Below are positions 1 through 8,341 of a stretch of 27,926 nucleotides of DNA, piece by piece. The stretch's first letter is position 1; every line of letters begins with the position of its first letter. Source of the DNA: Bacteroidales bacterium UBA3754 (GTDB lineage Bacteria > Bacteroidota > Bacteroidia > Bacteroidales > UBA1715); assembly GCA_002371705.1 (NCBI GenBank), contig DFGI01000036.1, positions 3,530-31,455 of the forward strand, written 5' to 3'. The translations under genes were made by a program, and so were the position numbers. Below the pieces are notes generated by a model that worked only from the letters and a program-made list of their open reading frames with translations, had not been told where the DNA came from and did no database searches.

Positions 1-89
1 TTTTTTTTTTTTTGTATGTAAAATGCTTTGGATTATGCGTTCATATTTCGCTGATTTCAAATAATTTATGTGTGACTAAACTTGTTTGT

Positions 90-791
90 ATGAAAGAAAG
101 ATTGTGTGTACTTGCAACGGTTCTCCTGATGGGCGCTTTGGCTGGTTTCTGCCAAAGTTCGCTTGTTGCCACGGGAGGGACTGCCCGCAATGCGCAAGGC
201 GCTACGGCGGGAATTTCCATCGGACAACCATACGTTTCGAACGGCAACGGCAGTTTGTTCGGCATCCAACGGAACTATGTGGTTAAATTCACGTCAATCA
301 CCACAAACCCGATACTCGATGTGGAAGTCGAGCTGAACGGCAACGTGGGTGACTTGAACCTTGACGAATATTTTATAGCGAAAGCAGACGAAACGCTCAC
401 CTATGCGGCTTCGTCGTCAGACGAGAATGTGGTACGCGCCACCGTTGACGGCAACACGCTTCGGCTTGTGCTCCAAAACGAGGGAACGGCTGTAATCACA
501 GTGGTTGCCACGAACAGCAAGGGCGAACAGTCGTCGCTGTCATACACTGTTTCGGTAGCTCCGCGCGACCCGACGGCTGTTGACGCGGTTGAGGGCGAAA
601 CCACCATTTCCGTGATTGGCAAAACAGTGGCAGTCCGCAATTTGCAGGGCGCTCCAATATCCATCTACGATGTGATGGGACGATGCGTATATTCCTGTAA
701 ATCAGCCGAAAACGTATCGGCGACAATTTCATTGTCGGGAACGTATGTGGTGAAGGCAGGTAAAAAACAACAAACAATAGTAATTCAATAA
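90..791 (+). CDS. Secreted Ig-like protein with type IX secretion (Por) tail
   Basis: The protein has 233 residues. Residues 1-22 form a hydrophobic signal peptide, about 70-157 look like an Ig/cadherin-like beta domain ending in a 'TAVITVVATNSKG' strand pattern, and about 163-233 look like a C-terminal sorting domain of the Por_Secre_tail type (IYDVMGR, then a late GTYVVKAGKK and TIVIQ end). Such tails direct export through the type IX secretion system and attachment to the surface. I chose the ATG at 90 because the open frame upstream, from a TTG at 12, codes for a non-signal-like stretch before the basic-hydrophobic start MKERL. It lies 26 bases before the large adhesin gene on the same strand, so the two may be co-transcribed. 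The ligand or role is not recognisable. Confidence 0.75.
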   Translation: MKERLCVLATVLLMGALAGFCQSSLVATGGTARNAQGATAGISIGQPYVSNGNGSLFGIQRNYVVKFTSITTNPILDVEVELNGNVGDLNLDEYFIAKADETLTYAASSSDENVVRATVDGNTLRLVLQNEGTAVITVVATNSKGEQSSLSYTVSVAPRDPTAVDAVEGETTISVIGKTVAVRNLQGAPISIYDVMGRCVYSCKSAENVSATISLSGTYVVKAGKKQQTIVIQ

Positions 792-817
792 GTATCAACA
801 ATCAAAACGAAATAGAT

Positions 818-3817
818 ATGAAAAAATTAACATTATTTTTAGCGACAATCCTGTGTGCGTGCCTGGCAATAGCCCAAGTACCGCAGACAATGAACTTCCA
901 AGCATTGATTCGCAATGCGGAGAACGAGGTTGTAACCAACCAACAGGTTGATGTTGAGGTACGTGTGCTGAATGCGTCGCAGACGGCTGTGTATGTTGAA
1001 ACCCATTCAGTAACAACGAGTTCTGGCGGTGTGGCAACAATGGAAATCGGAGCGGGAACGCCCGTGAGCGGTTCGTTTGCTGCAATCGACTGGGCTGCTG
1101 GTCGTTACTATTTGGAAACAAGAATCCAATTGCCCGATGGCTCCGATGCGCTTACCGACGTCTCGCCGCTGTTGAGCGTTCCGTATTCGTTGTATGCCGC
1201 AAAGGCTGGCGAGGTTGACATTGATTTGAGTGAATATGCAAAGAAATCGGACATTCCCGAAGCTGTTGATTTAAGCGATTATGCCCTTAAATCAGAAATT
1301 CCAAGCGAAGTAAGTTTGGAAGAATATGCAAAAAAATCAGAAATCCCTGCAATGCCTGATTTGAGTGGCTATGCTTTGAAATCTGAAATTCCTGCTGAGG
1401 TTGACTTAACGGATTATGCAAAGAAAAGTGATATCACTGAAGCCGTTGATTTAAGCGGTTATGCTCTAAAATCTGAAATTCCAGCAGCAGTTGATTTAAC
1501 GGATTATGCAAAGAAATCTGATATTCCTGAAGCTGTGGATTTAAGTGATTATGCTCTGAAATCTGAAATTCCAGCAGCCGTTGATTTAACAGACTATGCA
1601 TTAAAATCTGAACTTCCAACAGTTCCAGATGTAACGGGTTTTGCAACAAAAACCGAAGTTTCCGAAAATTACTTGACAAAAGAAACATTTGAAAATTACG
1701 TTTTGGGCGCAGGACAACCAGAATCTGTTGATTTGAGCGTGTATGCGAAAACCGCTGATGTGAACGCCGCTCTTGCAACTTTGGAATCTCAAATTCCAGA
1801 TGAAGTTGATTTGACGGACTATGCAAAATCAGCCGACATTGAATCTGCATACGCAAAGAAAACGGATTTGGACGGCTACGCATTGGTTTCGCAAATTCCA
1901 GACGAAGTTGATTTAACGGACTATGCAAAATCAGCCGATATTGAATCAGCGTACGCAAAGAAAACCGATTTGAGCGGCTACGCATTAGTTTCGCAAATTC
2001 CAGACGAAGTTGATTTAACGGATTATGCAAAAACGGAAGCAATACCAACGAAATTAAGTGATTTGAACAATGATGTCGCTTTTGTAAAAGAAGGAAACAA
2101 TGTTTCTTTGTTTGTAAACGATGTGGAATATGTGAAAAAATCGTATGTTGACAGTTTGTTCACGATAGTATTCCAAAAATGTGACTCTTTGAAAACAGTT
2201 TTATCGAATGCCATTCTACTTGTTACAAGCATAGAATTACAGGAAGGTCCTACGATGAAATTAGAAGAAGAGGCAACTTATACAATGCAAGAACCAATAA
2301 TATCCGAAGCTACCAATAGGTCGTTTACGTGGTCAATTGAAGGCGAAGGGGCTACCATTACAGAAGACGGTGTTGTAACGGTAACTGGAGCCGCAGGTGG
2401 TACGTTTACGATTGTTGCTACAGCAAATGATGGTTCTGGTGTAAAAGGTGAATGCACGGTGACTATTATTAAGGTTATTCCAATTACTTCGTTGTCGTTT
2501 AAGCAAGATGCCACATACGAAATTTTTGCGTCAGAACAAATTGACCTCGGAGAATTGCTTGTAATTGAGCCTGCAGATGCAACATATACTAACATTACAT
2601 GGAGTATTCTCGCAACCGAATTTTATGGCTCAATTGACGAAAATGGGGTGTTCACACCAAATGCAGAACTCATTAATACATCACGAATTCAACGTACTCA
2701 TAATATATATGTCGTTGTAACAGCAAATGATGATACTAAGAAAAGTACTAGCAAAATAATTGTTATAAACCCAGATCCAATTCTCGTTACCTCAATTACG
2801 GTACCTGAGTCAATTAACATAGAAAAGGGCGGGTGGTATTATTTTAATCAAAATGAGGTTTCTGTGTTGCCATCGGATGCTAATGATAAAACGTATACGT
2901 GGAGCATAAAAACAGAAAATGCACCAGCAACCATTACGAACGATGGATATATTACATTAAATGAATCTGCTCAGGATGGCGCTACATTTGTTGTTGTCGC
3001 CACAGCAAACGACGGCTCGGGTGTGACAGGAGAATGTACGGTAACTGTGGTTGGAAATAGTTCTAACAATGAGGGGGCTTTGTCTGCAACATTCTCGGTG
3101 TCGGCAAGTAAACAAGTATATTTCTCACAAGGCAATCTTCAATATCAAGCAAGCACAAACACGTGGCGATTTGCTGAAAATCAGTATGATATAGTTGGTG
3201 CAGATAATGCAAATATATCATCGTCAAATACAGGTTGGATTGATTTGTTCTGTTGGGGGACATCGGGATATGATGATAAATTTCCATGGATGACAAGTCA
3301 AACATATACTGATTATGAAACAAACAATATTTCTGGTACAAATTACGACTGGGGTGTGTATAATTCCATTTCCAATGGAGGAAATGAATCAGGTTTGTGG
3401 AGAACGCTTACCAAAGCTGAATGGGTTTATTTATTAGAATCAAGACCCAATGCATCAAATAAAGTTGGACACGCCGAAGTCAATGGCGTTAAGGGTATCG
3501 TATTATTGCCAGACGAATGGAACTTACCTGATGGATTGACCTTCACAGGCGGTAATGGCGCTTCTACACAGAATACGTACACAGCTGAGCAGTGGACTGT
3601 GATGGAAAGACGAGGTGCTGTATTTCTTCCTGCGGCAGGAGTAAATATGGGTTCAGCAGCATCAGGTGTAAATTCTAATGGTTATTATTGGGCTTCGACG
3701 TATTATGGAGAACATTATGGATACACAATATGGTTTGCTGATTGGATTTTAAGATCGGATTACAATTATCCTGTGTACTACGGAGAATCAGTTCGTTTGG
3801 TTCAAGATGCTGAATAA
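818..3817 (+). CDS. Large adhesin-like protein: repeat shaft, three Ig-like domains, FISUMP/lectin-like tip
   Basis: The protein has 999 residues. Residues 1-19 are a signal peptide (MKKLTLFLATILCACLAIAQ). Residues 20-130 form an N-terminal domain common in Bacteroidota tail-fibre-like surface proteins (QTMNFQALIRN at its start, LSVPYSLYAAKA at its end). Residues 133-412 are a repeat shaft of 15-residue and then 34-residue units built on VDLTDYAKKS/YALKSEIP. After a linker come three BIG2-like Ig domains (about 469-551, 553-655 and 656-745; the first and third share FVVVATANDGSG-type strands). The last 250 residues are a FISUMP-type domain (YFSQGNLQYQASTNTWRFAE, GTNYDWGVYN, GAVFLPAAG, GYYW, SVRLV) that probably folds like a C-type lectin. 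This domain has a close paralogue in the gene at 16381. No type IX tail is visible. I infer a cell-surface fibre with a binding tip; the ligand is unknown. Confidence 0.8.
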   Translation: MKKLTLFLATILCACLAIAQVPQTMNFQALIRNAENEVVTNQQVDVEVRVLNASQTAVYVETHSVTTSSGGVATMEIGAGTPVSGSFAAIDWAAGRYYLETRIQLPDGSDALTDVSPLLSVPYSLYAAKAGEVDIDLSEYAKKSDIPEAVDLSDYALKSEIPSEVSLEEYAKKSEIPAMPDLSGYALKSEIPAEVDLTDYAKKSDITEAVDLSGYALKSEIPAAVDLTDYAKKSDIPEAVDLSDYALKSEIPAAVDLTDYALKSELPTVPDVTGFATKTEVSENYLTKETFENYVLGAGQPESVDLSVYAKTADVNAALATLESQIPDEVDLTDYAKSADIESAYAKKTDLDGYALVSQIPDEVDLTDYAKSADIESAYAKKTDLSGYALVSQIPDEVDLTDYAKTEAIPTKLSDLNNDVAFVKEGNNVSLFVNDVEYVKKSYVDSLFTIVFQKCDSLKTVLSNAILLVTSIELQEGPTMKLEEEATYTMQEPIISEATNRSFTWSIEGEGATITEDGVVTVTGAAGGTFTIVATANDGSGVKGECTVTIIKVIPITSLSFKQDATYEIFASEQIDLGELLVIEPADATYTNITWSILATEFYGSIDENGVFTPNAELINTSRIQRTHNIYVVVTANDDTKKSTSKIIVINPDPILVTSITVPESINIEKGGWYYFNQNEVSVLPSDANDKTYTWSIKTENAPATITNDGYITLNESAQDGATFVVVATANDGSGVTGECTVTVVGNSSNNEGALSATFSVSASKQVYFSQGNLQYQASTNTWRFAENQYDIVGADNANISSSNTGWIDLFCWGTSGYDDKFPWMTSQTYTDYETNNISGTNYDWGVYNSISNGGNESGLWRTLTKAEWVYLLESRPNASNKVGHAEVNGVKGIVLLPDEWNLPDGLTFTGGNGASTQNTYTAEQWTVMERRGAVFLPAAGVNMGSAASGVNSNGYYWASTYYGEHYGYTIWFADWILRSDYNYPVYYGESVRLVQDAE
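1214..2053 (+). repeat. In-frame protein repeat array (15-aa then 34-aa units)
   Basis: Residues 133-412 of the adhesin. Nine consecutive units of about 15 residues alternate between a YAKKS and a YALKS core, for example VDLSDYALKSEIPSE. A divergent spacer follows, then two nearly identical 34-residue units (VDLTDYAKSADIESAYAKKT plus 14 further residues, about 102 bases each). The regular Asp-Tyr-Ala/Lys-Ser/Ile-Pro spacing resembles shaft repeats of phage tail fibres and trimeric adhesins. The near-identity of the 102-base units suggests recent duplication. Confidence 0.85.
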
Positions 3818-3835
3818 GAAAGCGTTGTAATAATG

Positions 3836-3865
3836 AAAAAGCAGAATCGAAAGGTTCTGCTTTTT
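3836..3865. terminator. Bidirectional terminator between the adhesin gene and ung
   Basis: Inverted repeat with 13-base arms (AAAAAGCAGAATC and GGTTCTGCTTTTT) around a GAAA tetraloop. Tracts of T follow the stem on the plus strand and also on the minus strand, so it can serve both the adhesin gene and the convergent ftsX-ung operon. Confidence 0.85.
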
Positions 3866-3918
3866 TCATTTTAGTAATTATTTGATTAAAAGTGTCTTGC
3901 GAATGAAGTATTCCCGTT

Positions 3919-4584
3919 TTACCACTCTATGGCTGTTTCGCCTTGCGAGAGTAGAATTTCGTTGGTTTTAGAGAAATGTTTGCATCCGAAAAATCCGTTG
4001 TAGGCGGAAAGTGGCGATGGATGTGCCGCTTTCAGAATATGATGCTTGCTTGCGTCGATAAGGGCGGCTTTGTCTTGGGCGAAGCGTCCCCAAAGCAAGA
4101 ACACTAACCCTGATTTTTGGTCGGAAAGTGTGCGTATCACGCTGTCGGTGAACTGCTCCCAACCGTGTTTTTGGTGCGAACCAGCTTGGTTTGCCCGGAC
4201 GGTCAATGTGGCGTTTAGCAGTAAAACGCCTTGCCGTGCCCACGATTCCAAATTTCCACTCTCGGGAATTGGTTTGCCAATGTCGCTCTGCAATTCTTTG
4301 AAAATATTGACCAACGATGGCGGTTTTTGAATTCCTTCGGGAACGGAAAACGAAAGTCCGTGCGCCTGTCCAGGCCCGTGATAAGGGTCTTGACCAATAA
4401 TCACAACTTTCACCTTGTTGAACGGAGTACAGGCAAACGCGTTGAAAATGTTTGCACCAGCTGGATACACCACGTATTTCTTTTTTTCTTCCACAAGAAA
4501 TTCTTTCAACGCAACAAAATATGGCTTGTTGAACTCGTCAATCAAAACCTTTTTCCAACTTGGTTCTATTTTCGGGTCAATCAT
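3919..4584 (-). CDS. ung: Uracil-DNA glycosylase
   Basis: Family 1 uracil-DNA glycosylase, 221 residues, the usual length. It removes uracil from DNA to start base-excision repair. The water-activating motif GQDPYH is at residues 64-69 (catalytic Asp66), a GVLLLNATLTV strand follows, and the HPSPLSA loop with the catalytic His is near the C-terminus. It is the last gene of the operon; its ATG lies 8 bases inside the end of the glycosyltransferase gene, which suggests translational coupling. The product is cytoplasmic. Identification is firm. Confidence 0.97.
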   Translation of the reverse strand: MIDPKIEPSWKKVLIDEFNKPYFVALKEFLVEEKKKYVVYPAGANIFNAFACTPFNKVKVVIIGQDPYHGPGQAHGLSFSVPEGIQKPPSLVNIFKELQSDIGKPIPESGNLESWARQGVLLLNATLTVRANQAGSHQKHGWEQFTDSVIRTLSDQKSGLVFLLWGRFAQDKAALIDASKHHILKAAHPSPLSAYNGFFGCKHFSKTNEILLSQGETAIEW

Positions 4585-5494
4585 CGGAGTATTTCTTTCG
4601 TGTCAATAAACCTTTTGTTACATTCCAGCGGAAAATCAGTAATGCTTTCGACTTTGCTGGCGTGCCTTTGCAAAAATAAAACAGCGCTAACGCAAAGGAA
4701 CCGAGCCATTTCCAACATTCTTTTAAAATAGCCGCAGCGTGTTTCGCGAAACATTTCGAACAACGGATTTGTTCGCTCACCCCAATGCCGTACGCCACAC
4801 GACGAAGAAAATCGAGCGTGGTGCGCGATTTTGGAATCACGTGTTGCACAGCCACGTTTGGAAAATATAATATTTTCATATTCAGATGGTTGAGCCTGTC
4901 GAAAATATCTTTTTCCTCGCCGCCGAGCATATTCTTTTTGGTGCGTCCCAATGCAGTGTTGAACAAGCCAATTGTGTTGAAACACTCCTTTTTAAATCCC
5001 ATATTTGCGCCAATGGGATAGGATTTTCCTGTAAATTCTTCAATCACAGTTCCTTTGTCAAGTGCCGACATAATTGGTACTAACCGTGGTGAAATCCATT
5101 CTGGCTCGAAACCAGTTTCGTACAGTGGCGTGATTTTTCCACCAAATGCCACAGTTTCAGGGAATTGGATAAGATTTCGTTTAAGATTTTTTAGATAATC
5201 GGGTTGCACGTACGCATCATCGTCCAAAAACACGCAGTAGTCACCGTGTGATTCTTGTATGCCTCGGTTTCGGGCAAACGACAGTCCTTGATTCGTTTCT
5301 TTATAGTACGAATACGGCACATTCGGGTAATTTGCCTGAAAACGTTGGCATTCCGCCACCGTGTTGTCGGTGCAGTTGTTGTCGATTAGCAGTACTTCGT
5401 ATTCATCTGTCGCAAAACCGTTTTTTGCAATACATTCCAAGGTTTTGTATATGTATGCGTCGCGGTTGTATGTACAGATAATAATTGAAATCAT
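4577..5494 (-). CDS. GT2 family glycosyltransferase
   Basis: The protein has 305 residues. The GT-A fold starts with ISIIICTYNR at residue 2, has a LLIDNNCTDNT strand-loop and an acidic metal-binding FLDDDAYV motif around residues 109-116, and a GGEEKDIFDRL stretch typical of the acceptor side. A hydrophobic segment near residues 265-275 (GSFALALFYFCKG) and a basic tail suggest association with the inner membrane. The sugar donor and acceptor cannot be read from sequence; a cell-envelope glycan is likely, but this is inference. It begins one base after the queA stop and overlaps ung by 8 bases, so it belongs to the ftsX operon. Confidence 0.9.
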   Translation of the reverse strand: MISIIICTYNRDAYIYKTLECIAKNGFATDEYEVLLIDNNCTDNTVAECQRFQANYPNVPYSYYKETNQGLSFARNRGIQESHGDYCVFLDDDAYVQPDYLKNLKRNLIQFPETVAFGGKITPLYETGFEPEWISPRLVPIMSALDKGTVIEEFTGKSYPIGANMGFKKECFNTIGLFNTALGRTKKNMLGGEEKDIFDRLNHLNMKILYFPNVAVQHVIPKSRTTLDFLRRVAYGIGVSEQIRCSKCFAKHAAAILKECWKWLGSFALALFYFCKGTPAKSKALLIFRWNVTKGLLTRKKYSDD

Positions 5495-5495
5495 G

Positions 5496-6554
5496 CTATT
5501 TCAAAATCAATAATGCGTCGCCGTATGAACCGAAGCGATACCCTTCTTTTATTGCTGTTTCGTATGTCCGTTTCACAATATCAAATCCGCCGAATGCGCA
5601 TACCATCATATACATGGTTGATTGCGAAAGATGGAAATTCGATATCAGGCGGTTTGCGATTGAAAATTCATATGGCGGGAAAATGAATTTGTTTGTCCAG
5701 CCGTCGTATGGTTTCAGGAAACCGTTCATTGAAACGGATGTTTCCATAGCACGTAAAACTGTTGTTCCACAAGCGAATACATTGTGTCGTCCTTCGCGGG
5801 CATTGTTCACCACATCGGCAACTTCGGGCGTGATTATCATTCGTTCCGAGTCCATTTTGTGTTTTGTAAGGTCTTCAACCTCCACCGAGCTGAAATTGCC
5901 CAATCCCATGTGGAGTGTAAGATACGCAAGGTCAACACCTTTAATTTCAAGACGTTTCATCAGTTCACGGCTGAAGTGTGTGCCGGCAGCTGGTAAAGCA
6001 ACCGAGCCTTCTTCTGTTCCGAAAATGTTCTGAAAACGTTCCTGATCGGCTTCTTCCACCTTGCGGCCAGCCAAAATGTGGTCGGGAAGTGGGGTTTCGC
6101 CCAACGAGAAAAGAATTTTCTTGAAAGTGTCGTAGTCTTCTTCGCAAAGAAAACGGATTGTTCTTCCGCGCGAAGTTGTGTTGTCAATTACTTCGGCGAC
6201 GAGTTCGTCGTTTTCGCCAAAATACAGCTTGTTGCCGATACGGATTTTACGTGCAGGGTCAACAAGCACATCCCAAAGATATTGCTCACGGTTCAATTCC
6301 CGGAGCAGGAACACTTCAATCCGTGCGCCTGTGCGTTCCTTGTTGCCGTACAATCGAGCAGGAAATACTCTTGTGTTGTTCAAGACAAGCACATCCTTGT
6401 CATCAAAATATTCAATTATCTCTTTAAACATTTTGTGCTCGATGTTTCCGGTTTTTGCGTCTAAAACCAACAAACGAGCCTCGTCGCGATTTTCTGCCGG
6501 ATACAATGCTATTGATTCAGCAGGGATTTTCAATTTAAATTCTGATAACTTCAT
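5496..6554 (-). CDS. queA: S-adenosylmethionine:tRNA ribosyltransferase-isomerase
   Basis: QueA transfers and isomerises the ribosyl part of SAM onto preQ1-modified tRNA, giving epoxyqueuosine at the wobble position. The 352-residue length and the sequence are typical: an N-terminal region with ALYPAENRDEARLLVLD, the FPARLYGNKERTGARIEV stretch, the core VALPAAGTHFSRELM and LTLHMGLGNFSSVEVEDL, and a C-terminal ISNFHLSQSTMYMMVCAFGG. It overlaps truB by four bases (ATGA), so the two are probably translationally coupled. truB is also a tRNA-modification gene, which fits the conserved neighbourhood. Confidence 0.97.
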   Translation of the reverse strand: MKLSEFKLKIPAESIALYPAENRDEARLLVLDAKTGNIEHKMFKEIIEYFDDKDVLVLNNTRVFPARLYGNKERTGARIEVFLLRELNREQYLWDVLVDPARKIRIGNKLYFGENDELVAEVIDNTTSRGRTIRFLCEEDYDTFKKILFSLGETPLPDHILAGRKVEEADQERFQNIFGTEEGSVALPAAGTHFSRELMKRLEIKGVDLAYLTLHMGLGNFSSVEVEDLTKHKMDSERMIITPEVADVVNNAREGRHNVFACGTTVLRAMETSVSMNGFLKPYDGWTNKFIFPPYEFSIANRLISNFHLSQSTMYMMVCAFGGFDIVKRTYETAIKEGYRFGSYGDALLILK

Positions 6555-7246
6555 AATACTACTTTTTCCTGTTCTATTTTATCTTGAAATGATTCTATTG
6601 AAATACAATCGTCAATTGTAACATCGCCAACTTTTGTCCGTTGGAGCGATGACACATATCCGCCGCTTTGCAGCGCCGCGCCAATATCGTTTGCCAACGA
6701 ACGGATGTACGTGCCTTTGCTGCATGCGATTTTAATTTTTATGTATGGCAATTCGAAATCGAGCAACTCAATGGCATCTATTCTGACTTTGCGGGGTTTT
6801 ATGGCAACGTCCTTGTCTTTCCGTGCCAGTTCGTACGCGCGTGTGCCGTCAATGCGGATGGCGGAGTAGAGTGGTGGAACTTGGTCGATGTCGCCAATGA
6901 AATTTTTGAGCGTATTCTCAACCAATTCACGTGTGATGTGGGTGGTTGAAAATGTCGCATTTTCTTCGGTTTCGGCATCGAACGACGGAGTTGTCGCGCC
7001 TAATTTTATAGTTGCAATGTATTCTTTGTCTTTGTGGAGATACGAATCAATGGTTTTGGTCGCTTTGCCCGTGCAAAGAATCATCACGCCTGTAGCCAGC
7101 GGGTCGAGCGTTCCAGCGTGTCCCACCTTGATTCTTTTTACACCGAGGGAGTGACGCAGAATGTTCCTCGTTTTGTTTACCACATCAAACGAAGTCCAAT
7201 GCAACGGTTTGTTAATATATAGCACTTCTCCCTCTATGAAATCCAT
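6551..7246 (-). CDS. truB: tRNA pseudouridine(55) synthase
   Basis: TruB makes pseudouridine 55 in the T loop of tRNAs. With the start at 7246 the protein has 231 residues, normal for the short Bacteroidota form. It begins MDFIEGEVLYINKP and has the catalytic HAGTLDPLATGVM motif with Asp48, and CSKGTYIRSLANDIG later on. I prefer this start to the longer frame from 7291 because it makes a TAATG junction with the uppP stop codon (a one-base overlap) and the extra 15 residues do not match the family. It ends in a four-base overlap with queA. Confidence 0.96.
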   Translation of the reverse strand: MDFIEGEVLYINKPLHWTSFDVVNKTRNILRHSLGVKRIKVGHAGTLDPLATGVMILCTGKATKTIDSYLHKDKEYIATIKLGATTPSFDAETEENATFSTTHITRELVENTLKNFIGDIDQVPPLYSAIRIDGTRAYELARKDKDVAIKPRKVRIDAIELLDFELPYIKIKIACSKGTYIRSLANDIGAALQSGGYVSSLQRTKVGDVTIDDCISIESFQDKIEQEKVVL

Positions 7247-8052
7247 TATAAACAAGTATAAGTTATGACTGAAACAGCAACTACTGCGCAATAGATTGCG
7301 AAATATATCAGTTTACCTTTCGTAACAAGTTTTATCATTAATTTGCAGGCAAAACACCCTGATATGAAGGCTGTAATAAAACCAACAATCAATGCAGTCG
7401 GCGAGATTCCGGCAGAAACCGCTTCGAACCCTTCTTTTGATATTTTCAGGCAGTCGAGCAGGGCTTCGCCCAAAATTGGCGGAATCACTATCAAAAACGA
7501 GAATTGCGCAAGATTTTCTTTTTTATTGCCCAGCAACAAACCTGTTGCTATTGTTGAACCAGAACGCGAAAGTCCCGGCATAACTGCGCAGGCTTGTGCC
7601 AATCCAATAATGAACGCGTCTTTCAGGGATATAGTCTCTTTTTGACGAGGTTTCGCATAATATGAAAACGTCAGTAATGCCGCTGTCAGCAACAACATTA
7701 TGCCAATTATCAGCAATCCCGAACCGAACACGTCTTCAACATAATCTTTGAAAAACAATCCCACAATGCCAACAGGAATCATTGAAATGAGAATGTTGAA
7801 AATGTATCGCATTTCGTCGTTCATCTTGAATTGGAAAAATCCCTTAAACAGCCACACGATTTCTTTCCAAAGAATCACAAGAGTGCTTAACACCGTGGCA
7901 ACGTGGACAGCTATTGTAAATGTGAGATTCGCTTCACCGTCTTCCAAACCGAATAACGCCGAACCAATTGCCAAATGTCCGCTACTGCTGACAGGCAGAT
8001 ATTCTGTTAAACCTTGAATCAAGCCAAGGATAAATGCTTGCAAACAATCCAT
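7246..8052 (-). CDS. uppP: Undecaprenyl-diphosphatase
   Basis: UppP/BacA family integral membrane protein of 268 residues. It dephosphorylates undecaprenyl diphosphate and so recycles the lipid carrier for peptidoglycan and surface glycans; overproduction of the family gives bacitracin resistance. Both signature regions are present: GLIQGLTEYLPVSSSGH near residues 10-26 and PGLSRSGSTIATG in the middle. Several long hydrophobic helices run to a hydrophobic end. It lies three bases after the DUF3098 gene and shares one base with truB. Confidence 0.97.
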   Translation of the reverse strand: MDCLQAFILGLIQGLTEYLPVSSSGHLAIGSALFGLEDGEANLTFTIAVHVATVLSTLVILWKEIVWLFKGFFQFKMNDEMRYIFNILISMIPVGIVGLFFKDYVEDVFGSGLLIIGIMLLLTAALLTFSYYAKPRQKETISLKDAFIIGLAQACAVMPGLSRSGSTIATGLLLGNKKENLAQFSFLIVIPPILGEALLDCLKISKEGFEAVSAGISPTALIVGFITAFISGCFACKLMIKLVTKGKLIYFAIYCAVVAVSVITYTCL

Positions 8053-8055
8053 GTG

Positions 8056-8340
8056 TTATTCGTTTTTAGATTTTTTTGACCACAGAATCGCGAATATCTC
8101 AAAGAAGAATCCAAATAGAATTACTATTGGAGCAAGTGTCAACCGTCTGAAATTGAAAATATCGGGAACTTGTGTTGTATCGCCGTTCGGATAAAATTCC
8201 TCGGGGGCAGCAGCACCACCCGAAAGCAAAATAAATCCAATCAAAATAATCACCACGCCAATAGCGATGAGTATGTAATTCGTCCGACTGAATGTGTATT
8301 GATTGTCTTCCTCAATCTGTAAATTTGAAAGTATTTTCAT
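8056..8340 (-). CDS. DUF3098 small membrane protein
   Basis: The protein has 94 residues and two hydrophobic helices (about 25-45 and 72-88). Between them is a hydrophilic loop with GDTTQVPDIFNFRRLTLAPI, a pattern of the DUF3098 family found in Bacteroidota. The gene sits between ftsX and uppP, its standard position in this phylum, with gaps of only one and three bases. Its function is unknown; conserved linkage to ftsX suggests a role in cell division or envelope assembly, which is inference. Confidence 0.9.
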   Translation of the reverse strand: MKILSNLQIEEDNQYTFSRTNYILIAIGVVIILIGFILLSGGAAAPEEFYPNGDTTQVPDIFNFRRLTLAPIVILFGFFFEIFAILWSKKSKNE

Positions 8341-8341
8341 G

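Noticed and set aside
12..89. Upstream extension of the first gene from a TTG
   Set aside because: The added residues do not resemble a signal peptide, and a normal one starts at the ATG at 90.
1434..2048. 204-residue open frame on the minus strand
   Set aside because: It is the reverse frame of the adhesin repeats; its Leu/Gln/Asn periodicity simply mirrors them.
1214..2053. Regular DNA repeats that could suggest a CRISPR array
   Set aside because: The repeats keep the reading frame, vary by codon and have no spacers; they encode a protein shaft.
3700..3817. C-terminal end of the adhesin as a second DGR variable region
   Set aside because: Codons here end mostly in T or A and lack the NNC excess seen at 17044-17190, so there is no sign of current adenine mutagenesis.
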